Of a stretch of DNA of 64,000 bases, positions 30,819 to 39,902 are shown piece by piece. The notes below the pieces were generated by a model. It searched no databases. It was not told where the DNA came from and saw only the letters and a program-made list of their open reading frames with translations. The DNA is taken from positions 1-64,000 of the forward strand of contig NZ_JAGIZA010000005.1 in NCBI RefSeq assembly GCF_017813365.1, in the 5' to 3' direction. Every line of letters begins with the position of its first letter. Position 1 is the first letter of the stretch. This DNA is from Roseomonas indoligenes (GTDB taxonomy: Bacteria; Pseudomonadota; Alphaproteobacteria; Acetobacterales; Acetobacteraceae). Both the position numbers and the translations under genes were made by a program.

Positions 30819-32067
30819 CTTGGATGCCGGGAACGCCCTCAGTCCCCGGCATCCCGTTCAGTAGCAAATCCGCCCAATCCTGCGCCAACTCGCGGCGCCG
30901 CGGCATGTAGGCCGCGCGGTTGTAGGCCGCCTCCACCTTGTTGCCGTGACGATGGGCCAGCATTAGGTCGATCACTTCCCGATCGTGCCGGTTGGGGTGC
31001 CGCTCGTTCATGATGGTGGAGAAGGCAGAGCGCCAGCCGTGCGGAACATGCTTCCCGCCCTGCCCGCTCTTCGCCAGCAGCTTGCCGATTGTGTCCTTGG
31101 ACATGCCCTCGGCAGGCTTCCATGCATGGCGGAACACCTTGCCCCGCCGGCCGTTGACCCGCGCCACCGCTGCCAGGATTTCCACGGCCTGCCTTGATAG
31201 GGGCACTAGATGCTCGTGACGGTCGTCCTGCTCCCCCTTCATCCTCTCCTTCGGGATGCGCCAGAACGGCTCGGGCCCATCCAGCCCCTCCAGCTCCGCC
31301 CAGTCCATGCGCGTCATCTCGTTGTGCCGCACGGCGGTCAGGGCAAGGAACCGGTGGGCCAAAAAGGTCACGGCCTGCGCACCCTGCGCCTCGACAGCGC
31401 GGAGCACTCCCTGCGCTTCTGCAAGGGAAGTTGCCGCCGGCTGCCGCCCGTTGGGCTTCTTCCGCAAGGCCTTGGCAACCACTGCGGCCGGGTCGTTCTC
31501 CCCTACCCCAGCCGCGATGGCGAAGACGAAGATGGCCGAGATCCGCTGGCGAACGCGGTGCGCAATGGATACTGCCCCACGCGCCTCAACCTTCCGCAGA
31601 AGCTCCAACACCATGGGAGGGGTGATCCGGTTGATCGGCAGCTTCCCGATAGCCGGGAAGACATCGTTCTCCAGCGATGCCAGGGCATAGGTGCGGTGGA
31701 GCGGCACCCAGTGCGCCGCCTCCCGCTCGTACCAGGCGCGGCCAAACTCCTCGAAGGTGGCTGCCGCCGCATGCGTCTCGACGGCGCGCGCCACCCTCTT
31801 CTCCACGCCAGGGTCCTTGCCGTCGGCCAGCATGCGTCGGGCAGCGTCCCGGGCATCGCGTGCGGCGCGCAATCCGACTGCCGGGTAGCGGCCCAGCGCC
31901 AGCATCTTCTCCTTCCGCCCCGTCGGCGTCGGCACCTCGTAGCGGTAGCGCCAGAGCTTGGACCCGTTCGGCTCCACCTGCAGGTGCAGCCCTTGCCCGT
32001 CTGCCAGGCGGTAGGCCTTGGGCCGCTTTTCGGCGGCCCGCACTTCCTTGTCCGTCAGCCCTCCCAC
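30739..32067 (-). CDS. P4-type tyrosine integrase
   Basis: 442 residues. Residues 1-90 are the DUF4102 arm-binding domain (LTDKEVRAAEKRPKAYRLAD, GLHLQVEPNGSKLWRYRY); about 100-190 the core-binding SAM-like domain; 205-400 the catalytic domain with Arg 247 (AVRHNE), His 343 and Arg 346 (HGWR), His 372 and the nucleophile Tyr 382 (AAYNRA). All expected residues are present, so integration could still work. The last 35 residues are low-complexity and overlap the AlpA gene. GTG start at 32067. It marks the right end of the prophage. Confidence 0.9.
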   Translation of the reverse strand: MGGLTDKEVRAAEKRPKAYRLADGQGLHLQVEPNGSKLWRYRYEVPTPTGRKEKMLALGRYPAVGLRAARDARDAARRMLADGKDPGVEKRVARAVETHAAAATFEEFGRAWYEREAAHWVPLHRTYALASLENDVFPAIGKLPINRITPPMVLELLRKVEARGAVSIAHRVRQRISAIFVFAIAAGVGENDPAAVVAKALRKKPNGRQPAATSLAEAQGVLRAVEAQGAQAVTFLAHRFLALTAVRHNEMTRMDWAELEGLDGPEPFWRIPKERMKGEQDDRHEHLVPLSRQAVEILAAVARVNGRRGKVFRHAWKPAEGMSKDTIGKLLAKSGQGGKHVPHGWRSAFSTIMNERHPNRHDREVIDLMLAHRHGNKVEAAYNRAAYMPRRRELAQDWADLLLNGMPGTEGVPGIQAISQPPRPALAGAASAGCGAAHASRQ

Positions 32068-32080
32068 CCTGCCCTCCCGA

Positions 32081-32120
32081 TACCCGGCAATCTACCCGGT
32101 TCGCCGCGCGCACTACCCGG
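32081..32120. repeat. Three TACCCGG direct repeats upstream of the integrase
   Basis: TACCCGG occurs at 32081, 32093 and 32114 (spacing 12 and 21 bases), immediately upstream of the integrase start. Short direct repeats in this place are typical arm sites for tyrosine integrases or operators for integrase autoregulation. Which applies cannot be told from sequence. Confidence 0.5.
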
Positions 32121-32200
32121 TCCCGGTGAACCTCGATGGCACAGCCGAAGCCAAGGAAGTCAGGAAAATAGGGCTCGAATGGGCTCAGGTGAAGCTAGGT

Positions 32201-32246
32201 GGAACAGCCATCCGCAAAACAACCCGGCTTGCGGATGGGTAGTTCC
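32201..32246. repeat. Long inverted repeat at the prophage/chromosome boundary
   Basis: CCATCCGCAA (32208-32217) is perfectly complementary to TTGCGGATGG (32229-32238) across an 11-base loop, and outer GGAAC/GTTCC arms extend the stem. It lies between the integrase and the 3' end of the TAXI gene. It may be the TAXI terminator, although no U-run follows, or part of the attachment site; the left junction is outside the window so no att repeat can be matched. Confidence 0.5.
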
Positions 32247-32251
32247 ATCGT

Positions 32252-33526
32252 TCAGGCCTCTGCTTTCTTTTCGCGAACGAAGGCGATGTGGCGGCGCAGC
32301 TCGTAGATCTTCTCGGCGTAGCTATCGGGCAGCTTGAGCTTCTCCGCTTCCTTGTCCAGCGCCTCGAGCTTCGCCGCCGTCTGCATGGAAAGCCCCTTGT
32401 CACTTCCCTCCTCCACCTTCCGCACCTTCTCGTAGATCGCCCAGATCTGCCGATCCATCTGCCAGGAGTAGATGGAGGGTGCGATGCGGAGCAGCGGCAG
32501 CAGCAAGGTCACTAGCGGGATGATCAGAACCCAGAGCCGGTCCACGGTCACGGCGAGCCAGAAGGGCAGGTAGCTCTGCAGGAAGCTCGGCCCGCGCTCG
32601 TAGTAGCGCTGTGCATCTTCTTGAAGCGGCACCTCGTGGTTCAGGCCGGCGGGAAAGCGTCCCTCCGCCGAGAAGAGGGTGCGGGCCTTATGGATATCCT
32701 TCAGGACCGTCATCATCAGGGCGGCAACCTGCGGGTTAAGGTCGTCCCGCGCGAGCAGCGACGCCGCGGGCGCCATCATCACGATGTCCCCTCGCGGCAG
32801 GTCCTCCTGCAGGCTCAGTCCGGCATTCGGCAGGCGCGCGGGGTTCAGGTAGGGCAGGTTCGCAGCATAGGCGTCGGCGCGGCTGGCGAAGTTCAGCAGG
32901 GTCACGCCGGGCGTCCGCATCAGCCTGTTGATCGCGTCGTTCGGCCTGGCCGAGACGAAGACGGCCGCCTGCACCTGCCCGGAGGCGAGCGCCTCTGCCG
33001 CCTCGTTCCCCGCCAGCGGATCGGCCTGGATCGCGTCCGCACCCAGACCATTCGCGGCCAGCAGCGCAAGGGCGAGGATGCGCGTGCCGCTGCCCTCAGG
33101 CCCGATGGCCACGCGCTGGCCGCGCAGCGCCTGCACGGGGCTGCCGCCGCCCTGCTGGGCGCGGATGAAGAACCAGGCCGGCTCGAAGAAAACCTGTCCG
33201 AGGGAGACGAGGCGATCCGCACCGACCGCCGGCGCGACGCCGCCCTGGACGAGCGCGAGGTCCACCTTTCCCTCCCGGAGCAGCCGGACGTTGTCGGCCG
33301 AGCCCTGGGTCGCCACCCGCTCCACCTTGAACTTCTCGGCCTCGAGCCGCCGCGCATAGGCGTCGACGGTCTCTGTGTAGACGCTCTGCGGGTTGGCGGA
33401 GACGGCGAAGCGGACCGTGCTCGGAGGGGCGGGCGAGACGAAGCGCCACGCCACGGCCAGACCTGCCAGGGTGATGACGATGACCAGCCCCCAGCTGCGG
33501 AGGAAGGCTTTGACGGATTCCCACAT
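32252..33526 (-). CDS. TAXI-family TRAP solute receptor with C-terminal membrane anchor
   Basis: 424 residues. An N-terminal membrane helix (about 11-30, LRSWGLVIVITLAGLAVAW) acts as uncleaved signal or anchor. The periplasmic binding domain follows, with DNVRLLREGKVDLALVQGG and IGPEGSGTRILALALL, typical of TAXI receptors for small organic acids or glutamate. A second hydrophobic region at about 335-360 and a cytoplasmic helical tail make it longer than simple TAXI proteins. No TAXI-type fused permease is next to it, so its transporter partner lies elsewhere or it is a sensor. It is the first chromosomal gene beyond the prophage. Confidence 0.8.
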   Translation of the reverse strand: MWESVKAFLRSWGLVIVITLAGLAVAWRFVSPAPPSTVRFAVSANPQSVYTETVDAYARRLEAEKFKVERVATQGSADNVRLLREGKVDLALVQGGVAPAVGADRLVSLGQVFFEPAWFFIRAQQGGGSPVQALRGQRVAIGPEGSGTRILALALLAANGLGADAIQADPLAGNEAAEALASGQVQAAVFVSARPNDAINRLMRTPGVTLLNFASRADAYAANLPYLNPARLPNAGLSLQEDLPRGDIVMMAPAASLLARDDLNPQVAALMMTVLKDIHKARTLFSAEGRFPAGLNHEVPLQEDAQRYYERGPSFLQSYLPFWLAVTVDRLWVLIIPLVTLLLPLLRIAPSIYSWQMDRQIWAIYEKVRKVEEGSDKGLSMQTAAKLEALDKEAEKLKLPDSYAEKIYELRRHIAFVREKKAEA

Positions 33527-33670
33527 GCCTGCCGCAACGACGCTCCCCCACGGGGGTTGCTGCCGCGCGACGGTGCCCGGAAACCCTGTGCCGGGAAGCC
33601 ACGTTGCGTTGCCGATCCGCCACGGCGGCCAACCCGGCCGGACAGCGGGATCGGATTTCAGGAGACAGAC

Positions 33671-34033
33671 ATGTCCCGCAAGTTCGCGCTTCTCGCCGCC
33701 GTCTGCGCCTTCGGGGCGGTTCTCGGCGCCGCCCCCGGCGCCTTCGCCCAGGCCCAGAGCGACATGATCCCTCCGGGCGCCCCGCTGCCGGGCGGCTCCA
33801 CCCGCGCGCCGGCGATGTCGGATGGCGCCCTGTCCCCGGCCGGCCGCACGGCGGTGGGCGGCTCCGCTTCCTCCTCCATGGCGCGCCCGATGCACCGCGG
33901 TTCCCGCCAGGCCATGCGCCCGATGCGCCGTGACCGTTCTGCCTCCCGCGCCCAGGGCTCGGATGCGGCCTACATGGGCGGCGGCGCCGTCTATGAGCGC
34001 GGCGCCGACGGCTCCCTGCGCCCGGCGATGTGA
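33671..34033 (+). CDS. Small secreted Arg/Met/Gly-rich protein
   Basis: 120 residues, ATG ten bases after the start of GGAGACAGAC. A clear signal peptide (1-26, ending GAFAQA) precedes a low-complexity mature part rich in Ser, Met and Arg (RPMHRGSRQAMRPMRRDRSA), likely disordered and periplasmic. No family. A strong terminator follows directly. Confidence 0.65.
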   Translation: MSRKFALLAAVCAFGAVLGAAPGAFAQAQSDMIPPGAPLPGGSTRAPAMSDGALSPAGRTAVGGSASSSMARPMHRGSRQAMRPMRRDRSASRAQGSDAAYMGGGAVYERGADGSLRPAM

Positions 34034-34039
34034 GCGGGC

Positions 34040-34075
34040 GGGGCGCCGCGGCGATCCGCGGCGCCCCACCTTTTT
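34040..34075 (+). terminator. Strong intrinsic terminator
   Basis: A perfect 12-base stem GGGGCGCCGCGG/CCGCGGCGCCCC (34040-34051 with 34056-34067) with a CGAT loop, then ACC and TTTTT. It ends transcription of the secreted protein gene and separates it from the convergent dctM. Confidence 0.85.
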
Positions 34076-35376
34076 CAGCGGCTCAGCAAGTAGTCCGGCA
34101 GCCAGGTTACGCTCGCCGGCCAAACGGTGATGATGGCGACCGTCACCACGAGCATCAGGAAGAAGGGCAGCGATGCCCTTGCGACCGCCGTCTGCTCCTT
34201 CCCCGTCATGGTCTGCATGACGAAGAGGTTGAAGCCCACGGGCGGCGTGATCTCCGCGATCTCCACCAGCAGCACGATGAAGATGCCGAACCACACCAGG
34301 TCGAACCCGGCCTGCTGGATCATCGGGATGACGATGGAGGTGGTGAGGACGATCATCGATGTTCCGTCGAGCGCGGTGCCCAGCAGCACGTAAACCACGG
34401 TCAGCATGGCGATGATGCCGTAGGGCCCTAATCCCATGGAGGCGACGGCGGCCGCCAGAGCTGCGGGAATCCCCGTCAGGGCCATCGCCTTCGTCAGGTA
34501 GGCGGCGCCGGCCAGGATGAACATGATCATGCAGGAAAGGCGGGTGGCGCCCGTTAGGCTGTCCCGGAAGCTTTCCCAGGTCAGGCAGCGCGTGACGGCG
34601 GCCAACAGCAGGCTGCCCAGAACGCCGAAGGCCGCCGCTTCCGTGGCCGTCGCCCAGCCGACGAACATCGTGCCGATCACGCCGACGATGAGGATCGCGC
34701 AGGGAATGAGCTGCGCGGACTGCCGCATCTTCTCCATGAACGATAGGCGCGGCTCCATCGGCGGCTGCTTCTTCGGGTTCAGCAGGGCCCAGACCGCGAT
34801 GTAAAGGCTGAACAGAACCATCACGATCAGCCCGGGGATGCAGCCCGCGATGAAGACCCGGACAATCGAGACCTCCGCCGCCACCGCATAGACCACCATG
34901 ATGATGGAGGGTGGGATCATGATGCCCAGCGTGCCGGAGGTAGCGAGGCTGCCGATCGCGATGTCCTCGTCGTAGCCGCGCCGCTTCAGTTCCGGCAGCG
35001 CGATCTTGGAGACGGTGGCGCAAGTGGCGGCGGAGGACCCGGAGACGGAGCCGAAGATGCCGCAGGCCAGGATGTTCACGTGCAGCAAGCGCCCGGGGAT
35101 GCGCCGCACCCAGGGCGCCAACCCGTTGAACAGCTCCTCCGAAAGCTTCGTGCGGAACAGGATCTCGCCCATCCACACGAACATCGGCAGCGCCGCCAGC
35201 GTCCAGGACCCCGTCGCTTCCCAGAAGGAGGTGGCGAGGTAGGTGCCGGGCTGCGGGTGCACGAAGGTCATCGCGACGAAGCCGACGAAGGCCAGACTCA
35301 TCCCGATCCAGAGGCCGCCGGCCAGGAACAGGCCCAGCAGCAGAAGAAGCAGGCCGGCGAGTTCGATCAGACCCAT
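34075..35376 (-). CDS. dctM: TRAP transporter large permease (DctM)
   Basis: 433 residues with about 12 hydrophobic helices and the DctM signature SGSSAATCATVSKIALPELK at about 115-135 together with GTLGIMIPPSIIMVVYAVA. It is the sodium-coupled channel subunit moving a C4-dicarboxylate-like or other carboxylate from the periplasm. It follows dctQ with a four-base gap and dctP, all on one transcript. Substrate unknown. Confidence 0.9.
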   Translation of the reverse strand: MGLIELAGLLLLLLGLFLAGGLWIGMSLAFVGFVAMTFVHPQPGTYLATSFWEATGSWTLAALPMFVWMGEILFRTKLSEELFNGLAPWVRRIPGRLLHVNILACGIFGSVSGSSAATCATVSKIALPELKRRGYDEDIAIGSLATSGTLGIMIPPSIIMVVYAVAAEVSIVRVFIAGCIPGLIVMVLFSLYIAVWALLNPKKQPPMEPRLSFMEKMRQSAQLIPCAILIVGVIGTMFVGWATATEAAAFGVLGSLLLAAVTRCLTWESFRDSLTGATRLSCMIMFILAGAAYLTKAMALTGIPAALAAAVASMGLGPYGIIAMLTVVYVLLGTALDGTSMIVLTTSIVIPMIQQAGFDLVWFGIFIVLLVEIAEITPPVGFNLFVMQTMTGKEQTAVARASLPFFLMLVVTVAIITVWPASVTWLPDYLLSR

Positions 35377-35380
35377 GTCG

Positions 35381-35917
35381 CTACACCTCGGCCGAGAAAT
35401 CGCCGCGCGCGGCCCGGTCTTCCGCCGCGATCACGTAGTTGGGGCGCCCACCGCGCAGCACCGTCGCCAGCTCGTCCAGCACGGCGATCAGCAGGATCCC
35501 GGCGCCGGCCGGCATGGCAATCTTCGGGATCCAGAGCGGCACCGCCAGTGCCCCCTGGGCGACATCCTCGATCTCCAGGGAGAAGAGGACATCGTCCAGC
35601 GTCCAGTAAAAGGCGTAGGCACAGCCGATGGCGGCGAAAGCGAGCGCCACGATCTCGAAGATGCGGCGCGGGCCGGGGGAGAGCTTCTCGATCAGCAGCC
35701 CCACCCGGATCAGCTCCCCGCGCCGGAAGGTCAGCGCTAGGGCAAAGAAGGTGGTGGCCACGCAGAGATAGGCGCTGATGTCGTCCGCGCCGGGGAACTG
35801 CATGTTCAGGAAGCGCAGTCCCACCTGCGCCATCATCACGGCGAAAATCCCGAACAGCGACAGCGCGGCAAAGCCGGCGCTGGCCGCGTAGAGCGCGTCC
35901 AGCGCCCGCCTCAGCAT
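35381..35917 (-). CDS. dctQ: TRAP transporter small permease (DctQ)
   Basis: 178 residues with four hydrophobic helices (about 12-35, 47-65, 88-110, 130-152), including the RGELIRVGLLIEKLSP segment that is conserved in DctQ proteins. It holds DctM in the membrane and helps dock the receptor. It lies between dctP and dctM. Confidence 0.85.
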   Translation of the reverse strand: MLRRALDALYAASAGFAALSLFGIFAVMMAQVGLRFLNMQFPGADDISAYLCVATTFFALALTFRRGELIRVGLLIEKLSPGPRRIFEIVALAFAAIGCAYAFYWTLDDVLFSLEIEDVAQGALAVPLWIPKIAMPAGAGILLIAVLDELATVLRGGRPNYVIAAEDRAARGDFSAEV

Positions 35918-35927
35918 GTCCCGATCC

Positions 35928-36911
35928 TCAGGCGCGGTAGGCTTCGATCAGCTTCTTGCCATCCTCGCCGGTCCGGGCCACCCACTCGTCCGTGATGGTG
36001 CGGCTGATGGCGGCAAGCTGCTGCTTCAGCGTGTCGCTCGGCTGCAGCACCTGCATGCCGCGAGCGCCCAGCGTGTCCGTCGTCTCCTTCTCCGCATCCC
36101 GGGACATCTGCAGCCCTCGCGTCTGCGCCGTGGCCGCCGCTTCCTTGATGGCGGCCTGCTGTGCGGCGGGAAGCGCCTCGAAGGCGCGGCGGTTCACGAA
36201 GACGGCGTTGTTCGTGTAGCTGAAGCCGACGGGGGTATAGACCTTGCAGTAGTCCCAGGCCTGGGTATCCACGCCAGTCGCCGCACTCGTCACCATGCCC
36301 TGGATGACGCCGGTCGCGAAGGCCTGCGGAACCTCGGTCGCCTGTACCAGGGTGGGGTTCGCGCCCATCAGCACGGCGAAGCGGTTGGTCATCGCGTTGA
36401 AGGTACGGAATCGCGTGCCCTTGAACACGTCCAGCGAGGTCACCGGCGCGTTGCTGTAGAAGCCGCCAGGCGGCCAGGGCACGGTGTAGAGCACCATCAT
36501 GCCCTGGCGCTGGAAGCGCGCCTCCAGGTAGGGCCGGGCCAGGCGCTGCAGCTTCTGCACGTCCTCATAGTTCGGCGCCAGCACGGGAATGCCGTCCACC
36601 TCGAAGAAGGCGTCCTCGTTGCCATAGGCGGAGGTGAGGATCTCACCCATCTGCACCTGGCCGCGCTGCACGCCCGCCTTGATCTGCGCCATCGGCAGGA
36701 GGGAGGCGTTTGTGTGCAGCTGCACCTGCACCGCGTTGTTCGTGGCCTTCGCCACATCCTCCACGAAGGCCTTCACGTTCTTCGTGTGGAAGTTCGTGTC
36801 CTGGTACGGTGTGGCGAACTGCCAGCGGGCCTGAGCCTTGGCGCCGCCAGCCGTGCCGAGGGCAGCGGCGCTGGCCGTGCCGGCCGCGAGGAGGTTCCGT
36901 CGGGTGAACAT
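35928..36911 (-). CDS. dctP: TRAP transporter substrate-binding protein (DctP)
   Basis: 327 residues from ATG at 36911. The signal MFTRRNLLAAGTASAAALG has a twin-Arg pair, so export may go through Tat. Binding-domain motifs are visible: KAGVQRGQVQMGEILTSAYG, LYTVPWPPGGFYSN, and FKGTRFRTFNAMTNRF with the Arg that normally binds the substrate carboxylate. First gene of dctPQM. Confidence 0.9.
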   Translation of the reverse strand: MFTRRNLLAAGTASAAALGTAGGAKAQARWQFATPYQDTNFHTKNVKAFVEDVAKATNNAVQVQLHTNASLLPMAQIKAGVQRGQVQMGEILTSAYGNEDAFFEVDGIPVLAPNYEDVQKLQRLARPYLEARFQRQGMMVLYTVPWPPGGFYSNAPVTSLDVFKGTRFRTFNAMTNRFAVLMGANPTLVQATEVPQAFATGVIQGMVTSAATGVDTQAWDYCKVYTPVGFSYTNNAVFVNRRAFEALPAAQQAAIKEAAATAQTRGLQMSRDAEKETTDTLGARGMQVLQPSDTLKQQLAAISRTITDEWVARTGEDGKKLIEAYRA

Positions 36912-37025
36912 GGGCCTGCTCCGCCTGTTGGACGTTCGATTCCGGCGCGCATCTCGGCACCGGGCGAAGCGGGACGCAAGGGAGCCCGCACTCCACATCC
37001 GCCCCCGCGGGCCCGGAACTGCCGC

Positions 37026-37943
37026 CTAAGACGGCAGGCGGAGGAGGGCGCGCGCGGATTCTGCCACCCGATCGGGCGCCAGCGCCGAGAGGGGTTCCTG
37101 CCGCAGGAAGGTGGCGGCGGGGCCGCGCGGCGCGCAGCGAGCCGGGTCGCTCTCCTCCCCGAACAGGGCGAGGGTGGGGCAGCCGGCTGCCGCGGCCAGG
37201 TGGGTGGGACCTGTGTCATTCCCAACCGCGACCGCCGCCCGGCGCGCGATCGCCGCCAGTTCGAAGAGGCTGGTGCGCCCGGTCAGGTCCAGCGTTCCCG
37301 GCGCCTCGGCCCGGATGGCTTCGGCCAGTGGCCGTTCGCCGGCGCCGCCCGCCACCACGGCGGGAAGGCCGAGCCGCGTGGCGAGTTCCGGGAAGTGCGG
37401 CCAACGCTTGCCCGGCCGGGACGGGCTGGCGCCCGGGATCAGCAGGGCGAAGCGCGGCGGCAGGGCGGCGGAGGAGAGTTCCGCATCGAGCCAGCCCAGC
37501 TCCGGCAGGGGGAAGGTGGAGATCCCTGCCATCTCCAGCTGCTCGTGCTGCCGATCCACCGTGTGCATCGCGTTGCGGTGCGGGTTGGCATGCGGGTGGC
37601 TCGCCCCCCGCGCCACCCCCGACCACTCCGCGCCGAGCCCCACGAACCAGCGATAGCGTGAGGAGCGCGGCGAGGTCTGGAGGTCGTAGACACGCTCGAA
37701 GCGCCCGGCCCGCAGCCTCCGGAACAGGGAGAACTGCGTCCGAAAATCCGTGTAGCGCGGCCGTCCTTCCGGCCACACCTCGTCGAACCAGGGGCTGCGC
37801 CGGGCCAGGTCCGCGAAGGGAGGCGTGGTCAGAAGGGTGATGCGGGCGCCGGGATGGTGCGCTCGGATGGCGGCGAATGGCCCGAAGGCCTGCACGAAGT
37901 CACCGAGCGCCCCGAGCTTGATGACGAGCACCCGGTCGCTCAT
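37026..37943 (-). CDS. Glycosyltransferase family 9 (heptosyltransferase-like)
   Basis: 305 residues. VLVIKLGALGDFVQAFGPF at the N-terminus and VGNDTGPTHLAAAAGCPTLA near the C-terminus are the two GT9 hallmarks; the first binds acceptor phosphate and the second the nucleotide sugar. Members add heptose or a related sugar to the LPS core at the inner membrane. ATG overlaps the stop of the upstream glycosyltransferase (ATGA), so both probably work on the same surface glycan. Confidence 0.85.
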   Translation of the reverse strand: MSDRVLVIKLGALGDFVQAFGPFAAIRAHHPGARITLLTTPPFADLARRSPWFDEVWPEGRPRYTDFRTQFSLFRRLRAGRFERVYDLQTSPRSSRYRWFVGLGAEWSGVARGASHPHANPHRNAMHTVDRQHEQLEMAGISTFPLPELGWLDAELSSAALPPRFALLIPGASPSRPGKRWPHFPELATRLGLPAVVAGGAGERPLAEAIRAEAPGTLDLTGRTSLFELAAIARRAAVAVGNDTGPTHLAAAAGCPTLALFGEESDPARCAPRGPAATFLRQEPLSALAPDRVAESARALLRLPS

Positions 37944-39067
37944 GCCAGTTCCCGGTAAACGGCCAGGGTCGCTTCCTGCATGGCCCGCGTGGTGTAGCGC
38001 GAGAGCACGGCGGCCCGGGCCGACTCCCCGACCGCGTCCCGCGCGTCCCGCGGCATCGTCAGCACCCGCGCGATAGCGGCGGCCAGGGCGGCCGGATCGC
38101 CGGGCGGGACGCGCCAGCCCGTCACCCCCTCCTCCACCGTCTCGCGCGGTGCGCCGAGATCGGAGGCGATAACGGGTCGGCGCATGGCCTGGGCCTCAAT
38201 CACCGTCCGGCCGAAGGCTTCGGCGTCCGTGCTGGCATGGACCACGATATCGGCCAGGGCCAGGGCGGCCGGCATGTCCGCCACCGGCCCGGGAAGGCGC
38301 ACCGTCGCGCCGCTCTCCGCCGCCAGCGCCTCCAGTTCCGCCCGGTAGGCTTCCCGCCCCTGGGCGTCGCCGGCCAGCACCACGAGGGGGCGCGGCTCCT
38401 CCAGCATCCTCACGGCGCGCAGCAGGACACTCTGGCCCTTCCAGCGCGTCAGCCGCGCAGGCAGCAGGATAAGCGGGCGATCGTTCGGCACTCCCCACGC
38501 GCGGCGCAGCGCGTCGATGCGGGACGGCTCGATCGCCACAGGATCGAAATACGCGGGGTCCACGCCGCGCGGGATCACGCGCAGCCGGTCAGGCCCGACC
38601 CCGTGCCGCGCACGGACGAGGTCGGCGATGTGGTCGCTGATCGCGATCACCCGATCCCCCCGCGCCATGACGGAGTTGTAGAGGCGCTTGCCCGGAAAGC
38701 CCTCGTTGTAGCTGCCGTGATACGTCGCGACGAAGCGCGCCCCCGTCGCCCGCGCCGCCATCAGCGCGGACCAGGCGGGGAAACGGCTGCGCGCGTGAAC
38801 GATCCCTATGCCCTCCGCCCGGATGAGGCGCGAGAGGGTAACGGCGCCGGCGAGGAGCGCCGCAGGGTTCTTCCGATCCAGCGGAAGGGTGACGTGCCGC
38901 GCGCCCGCCGCCTCCAGCTCCGCCACCATCGGCCCGCCGGCCGAGGCGACGACCGCACGCCCACCGGCCTCAGCGATCGCGCGGGCAATTTCTACGGTGC
39001 CCCGCTCCACCCCGCCCTGGCCCAGGGCGGGAAGCACCTGCAGGATGGCGGGCGGAGGGGCTGGCAT
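37940..39067 (-). CDS. Glycosyltransferase family 4
   Basis: 375 residues. GT-B fold with LPALGQGGVERGTVEIARAI at the N-terminus, and the C-terminal donor site: LLPARLTRWKGQSVLLRAV and DAEAFGRTVIEAQAMRRPVI, the EX7E pattern of retaining GT4 enzymes. Likely builds LPS core or another surface polysaccharide. A GTG six bases upstream (39073) is an alternative start. Confidence 0.85.
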   Translation of the reverse strand: MPAPPPAILQVLPALGQGGVERGTVEIARAIAEAGGRAVVASAGGPMVAELEAAGARHVTLPLDRKNPAALLAGAVTLSRLIRAEGIGIVHARSRFPAWSALMAARATGARFVATYHGSYNEGFPGKRLYNSVMARGDRVIAISDHIADLVRARHGVGPDRLRVIPRGVDPAYFDPVAIEPSRIDALRRAWGVPNDRPLILLPARLTRWKGQSVLLRAVRMLEEPRPLVVLAGDAQGREAYRAELEALAAESGATVRLPGPVADMPAALALADIVVHASTDAEAFGRTVIEAQAMRRPVIASDLGAPRETVEEGVTGWRVPPGDPAALAAAIARVLTMPRDARDAVGESARAAVLSRYTTRAMQEATLAVYRELA

Positions 39068-39152
39068 GGCCACCGCCCCTTACCGCGCGACGGCGGCTCC
39101 GTCACGCGGTGGCGGGTTGTCCACCACCGGCCGCTAGGGCTAGGCCAGCGGC

Positions 39153-39902
39153 ATGAACGAGACCCGCGGCAACCTCACCCGCCCCGACGGCACTCTCCTC
39201 GCCTGGGCAGCCCTGCCCGGGACGGGACCGGCGGTGGTCTTCCTCGGAGGCTTCCGCTCGGACATGGAGGGCTCCAAGGCAGTTCACCTGCGGGACCATT
39301 GCGCCGAGCGGGGCCGTGCCTTCCTGCGGCTGGACTATTCCGGTCACGGCATCAGCGGCGGCGCCTTCGAGGACGGCACCATTGGCATCTGGGCGGAGGA
39401 CGCCGCTCAGGTGATCGAGGCGCGGGCGCCGGGACCCCTGGTCCTGGTCGGCTCCTCGATGGGGGGATGGATCGCGCTGCTCCTGGCCCAGCGCTGGGGG
39501 GCGGGACGCGTGAAGGGCCTGGTCGGCATCGCGGCGGCGCCGGACTTCACCGAGGCACTGATGCCCGGCGAGTTCACGGAAGCGGATCGCGAGGCGCTGG
39601 CGAGCGACGGGGTGCTGCGGCGCCCCTCCCAGTACGGCGAGGCTATCCCGATCACCCGCCGCCTGCTCGAGGACGGCCGCAACCACCTGCTCCTGCCCGG
39701 CCCCATCGCTTACGAAGGCCCGGTGCGGCTGCTGCAGGGCATGGCGGACCCGGACGTGCCCTGGCGCCACGCGCTGCGGATCGTGGAGGCGCTTCCAGGT
39801 CCAGACACGGTGCTGACACTGGTCAAGGACGGCGACCACCGCCTGTCCCGCCCGCAGGACCTAGCCCTTCTCTCGCGGGAGTTGGAGGCCCTGCCGGCCT
39901 GA
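39153..39902 (+). CDS. Alpha/beta hydrolase, ABHD10/thioesterase-like
   Basis: 249 residues. Nucleophile motif GSSMGG with Ser 102, oxyanion region FLGGFRSDMEGSKAVHL and a late GDHRLSRP holding the catalytic His; the acid is probably in the DPDVPW segment (Asp near 198). The FRSDMEGSKA motif is typical of the group related to human ABHD10, an acyl-protein thioesterase. Substrate unknown. Expressed divergently from the glycosyltransferases. Confidence 0.75.
   Translation: MNETRGNLTRPDGTLLAWAALPGTGPAVVFLGGFRSDMEGSKAVHLRDHCAERGRAFLRLDYSGHGISGGAFEDGTIGIWAEDAAQVIEARAPGPLVLVGSSMGGWIALLLAQRWGAGRVKGLVGIAAAPDFTEALMPGEFTEADREALASDGVLRRPSQYGEAIPITRRLLEDGRNHLLLPGPIAYEGPVRLLQGMADPDVPWRHALRIVEALPGPDTVLTLVKDGDHRLSRPQDLALLSRELEALPA

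Noticed and set aside
1-32067. Gene transfer agent instead of prophage
   Set aside because: Integrase, excisionase-like protein, CI/Cro switch, antirepressor and replication genes are present; gene order does not match the RcGTA cluster.
32081-32120. CRISPR-like repeats
   Set aside because: Only three 7-base repeats with unequal spacing; no cas genes.
32068-32251. tRNA gene as integration target
   Set aside because: No cloverleaf or TPsiC-like arm with matching stem was found; the GGGCTCGAAT stretch has no acceptor partner.
34040-34075. Shared bidirectional terminator for dctM
   Set aside because: Only the plus strand has the U-run; on the minus strand the hairpin is followed by purines.
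33527-35176. Long N-terminal extension of the TAXI receptor (550 extra codons)
   Set aside because: It is the antisense or shifted reading of dctM and of the secreted protein; the membrane-anchored start at 33526 fits the family.
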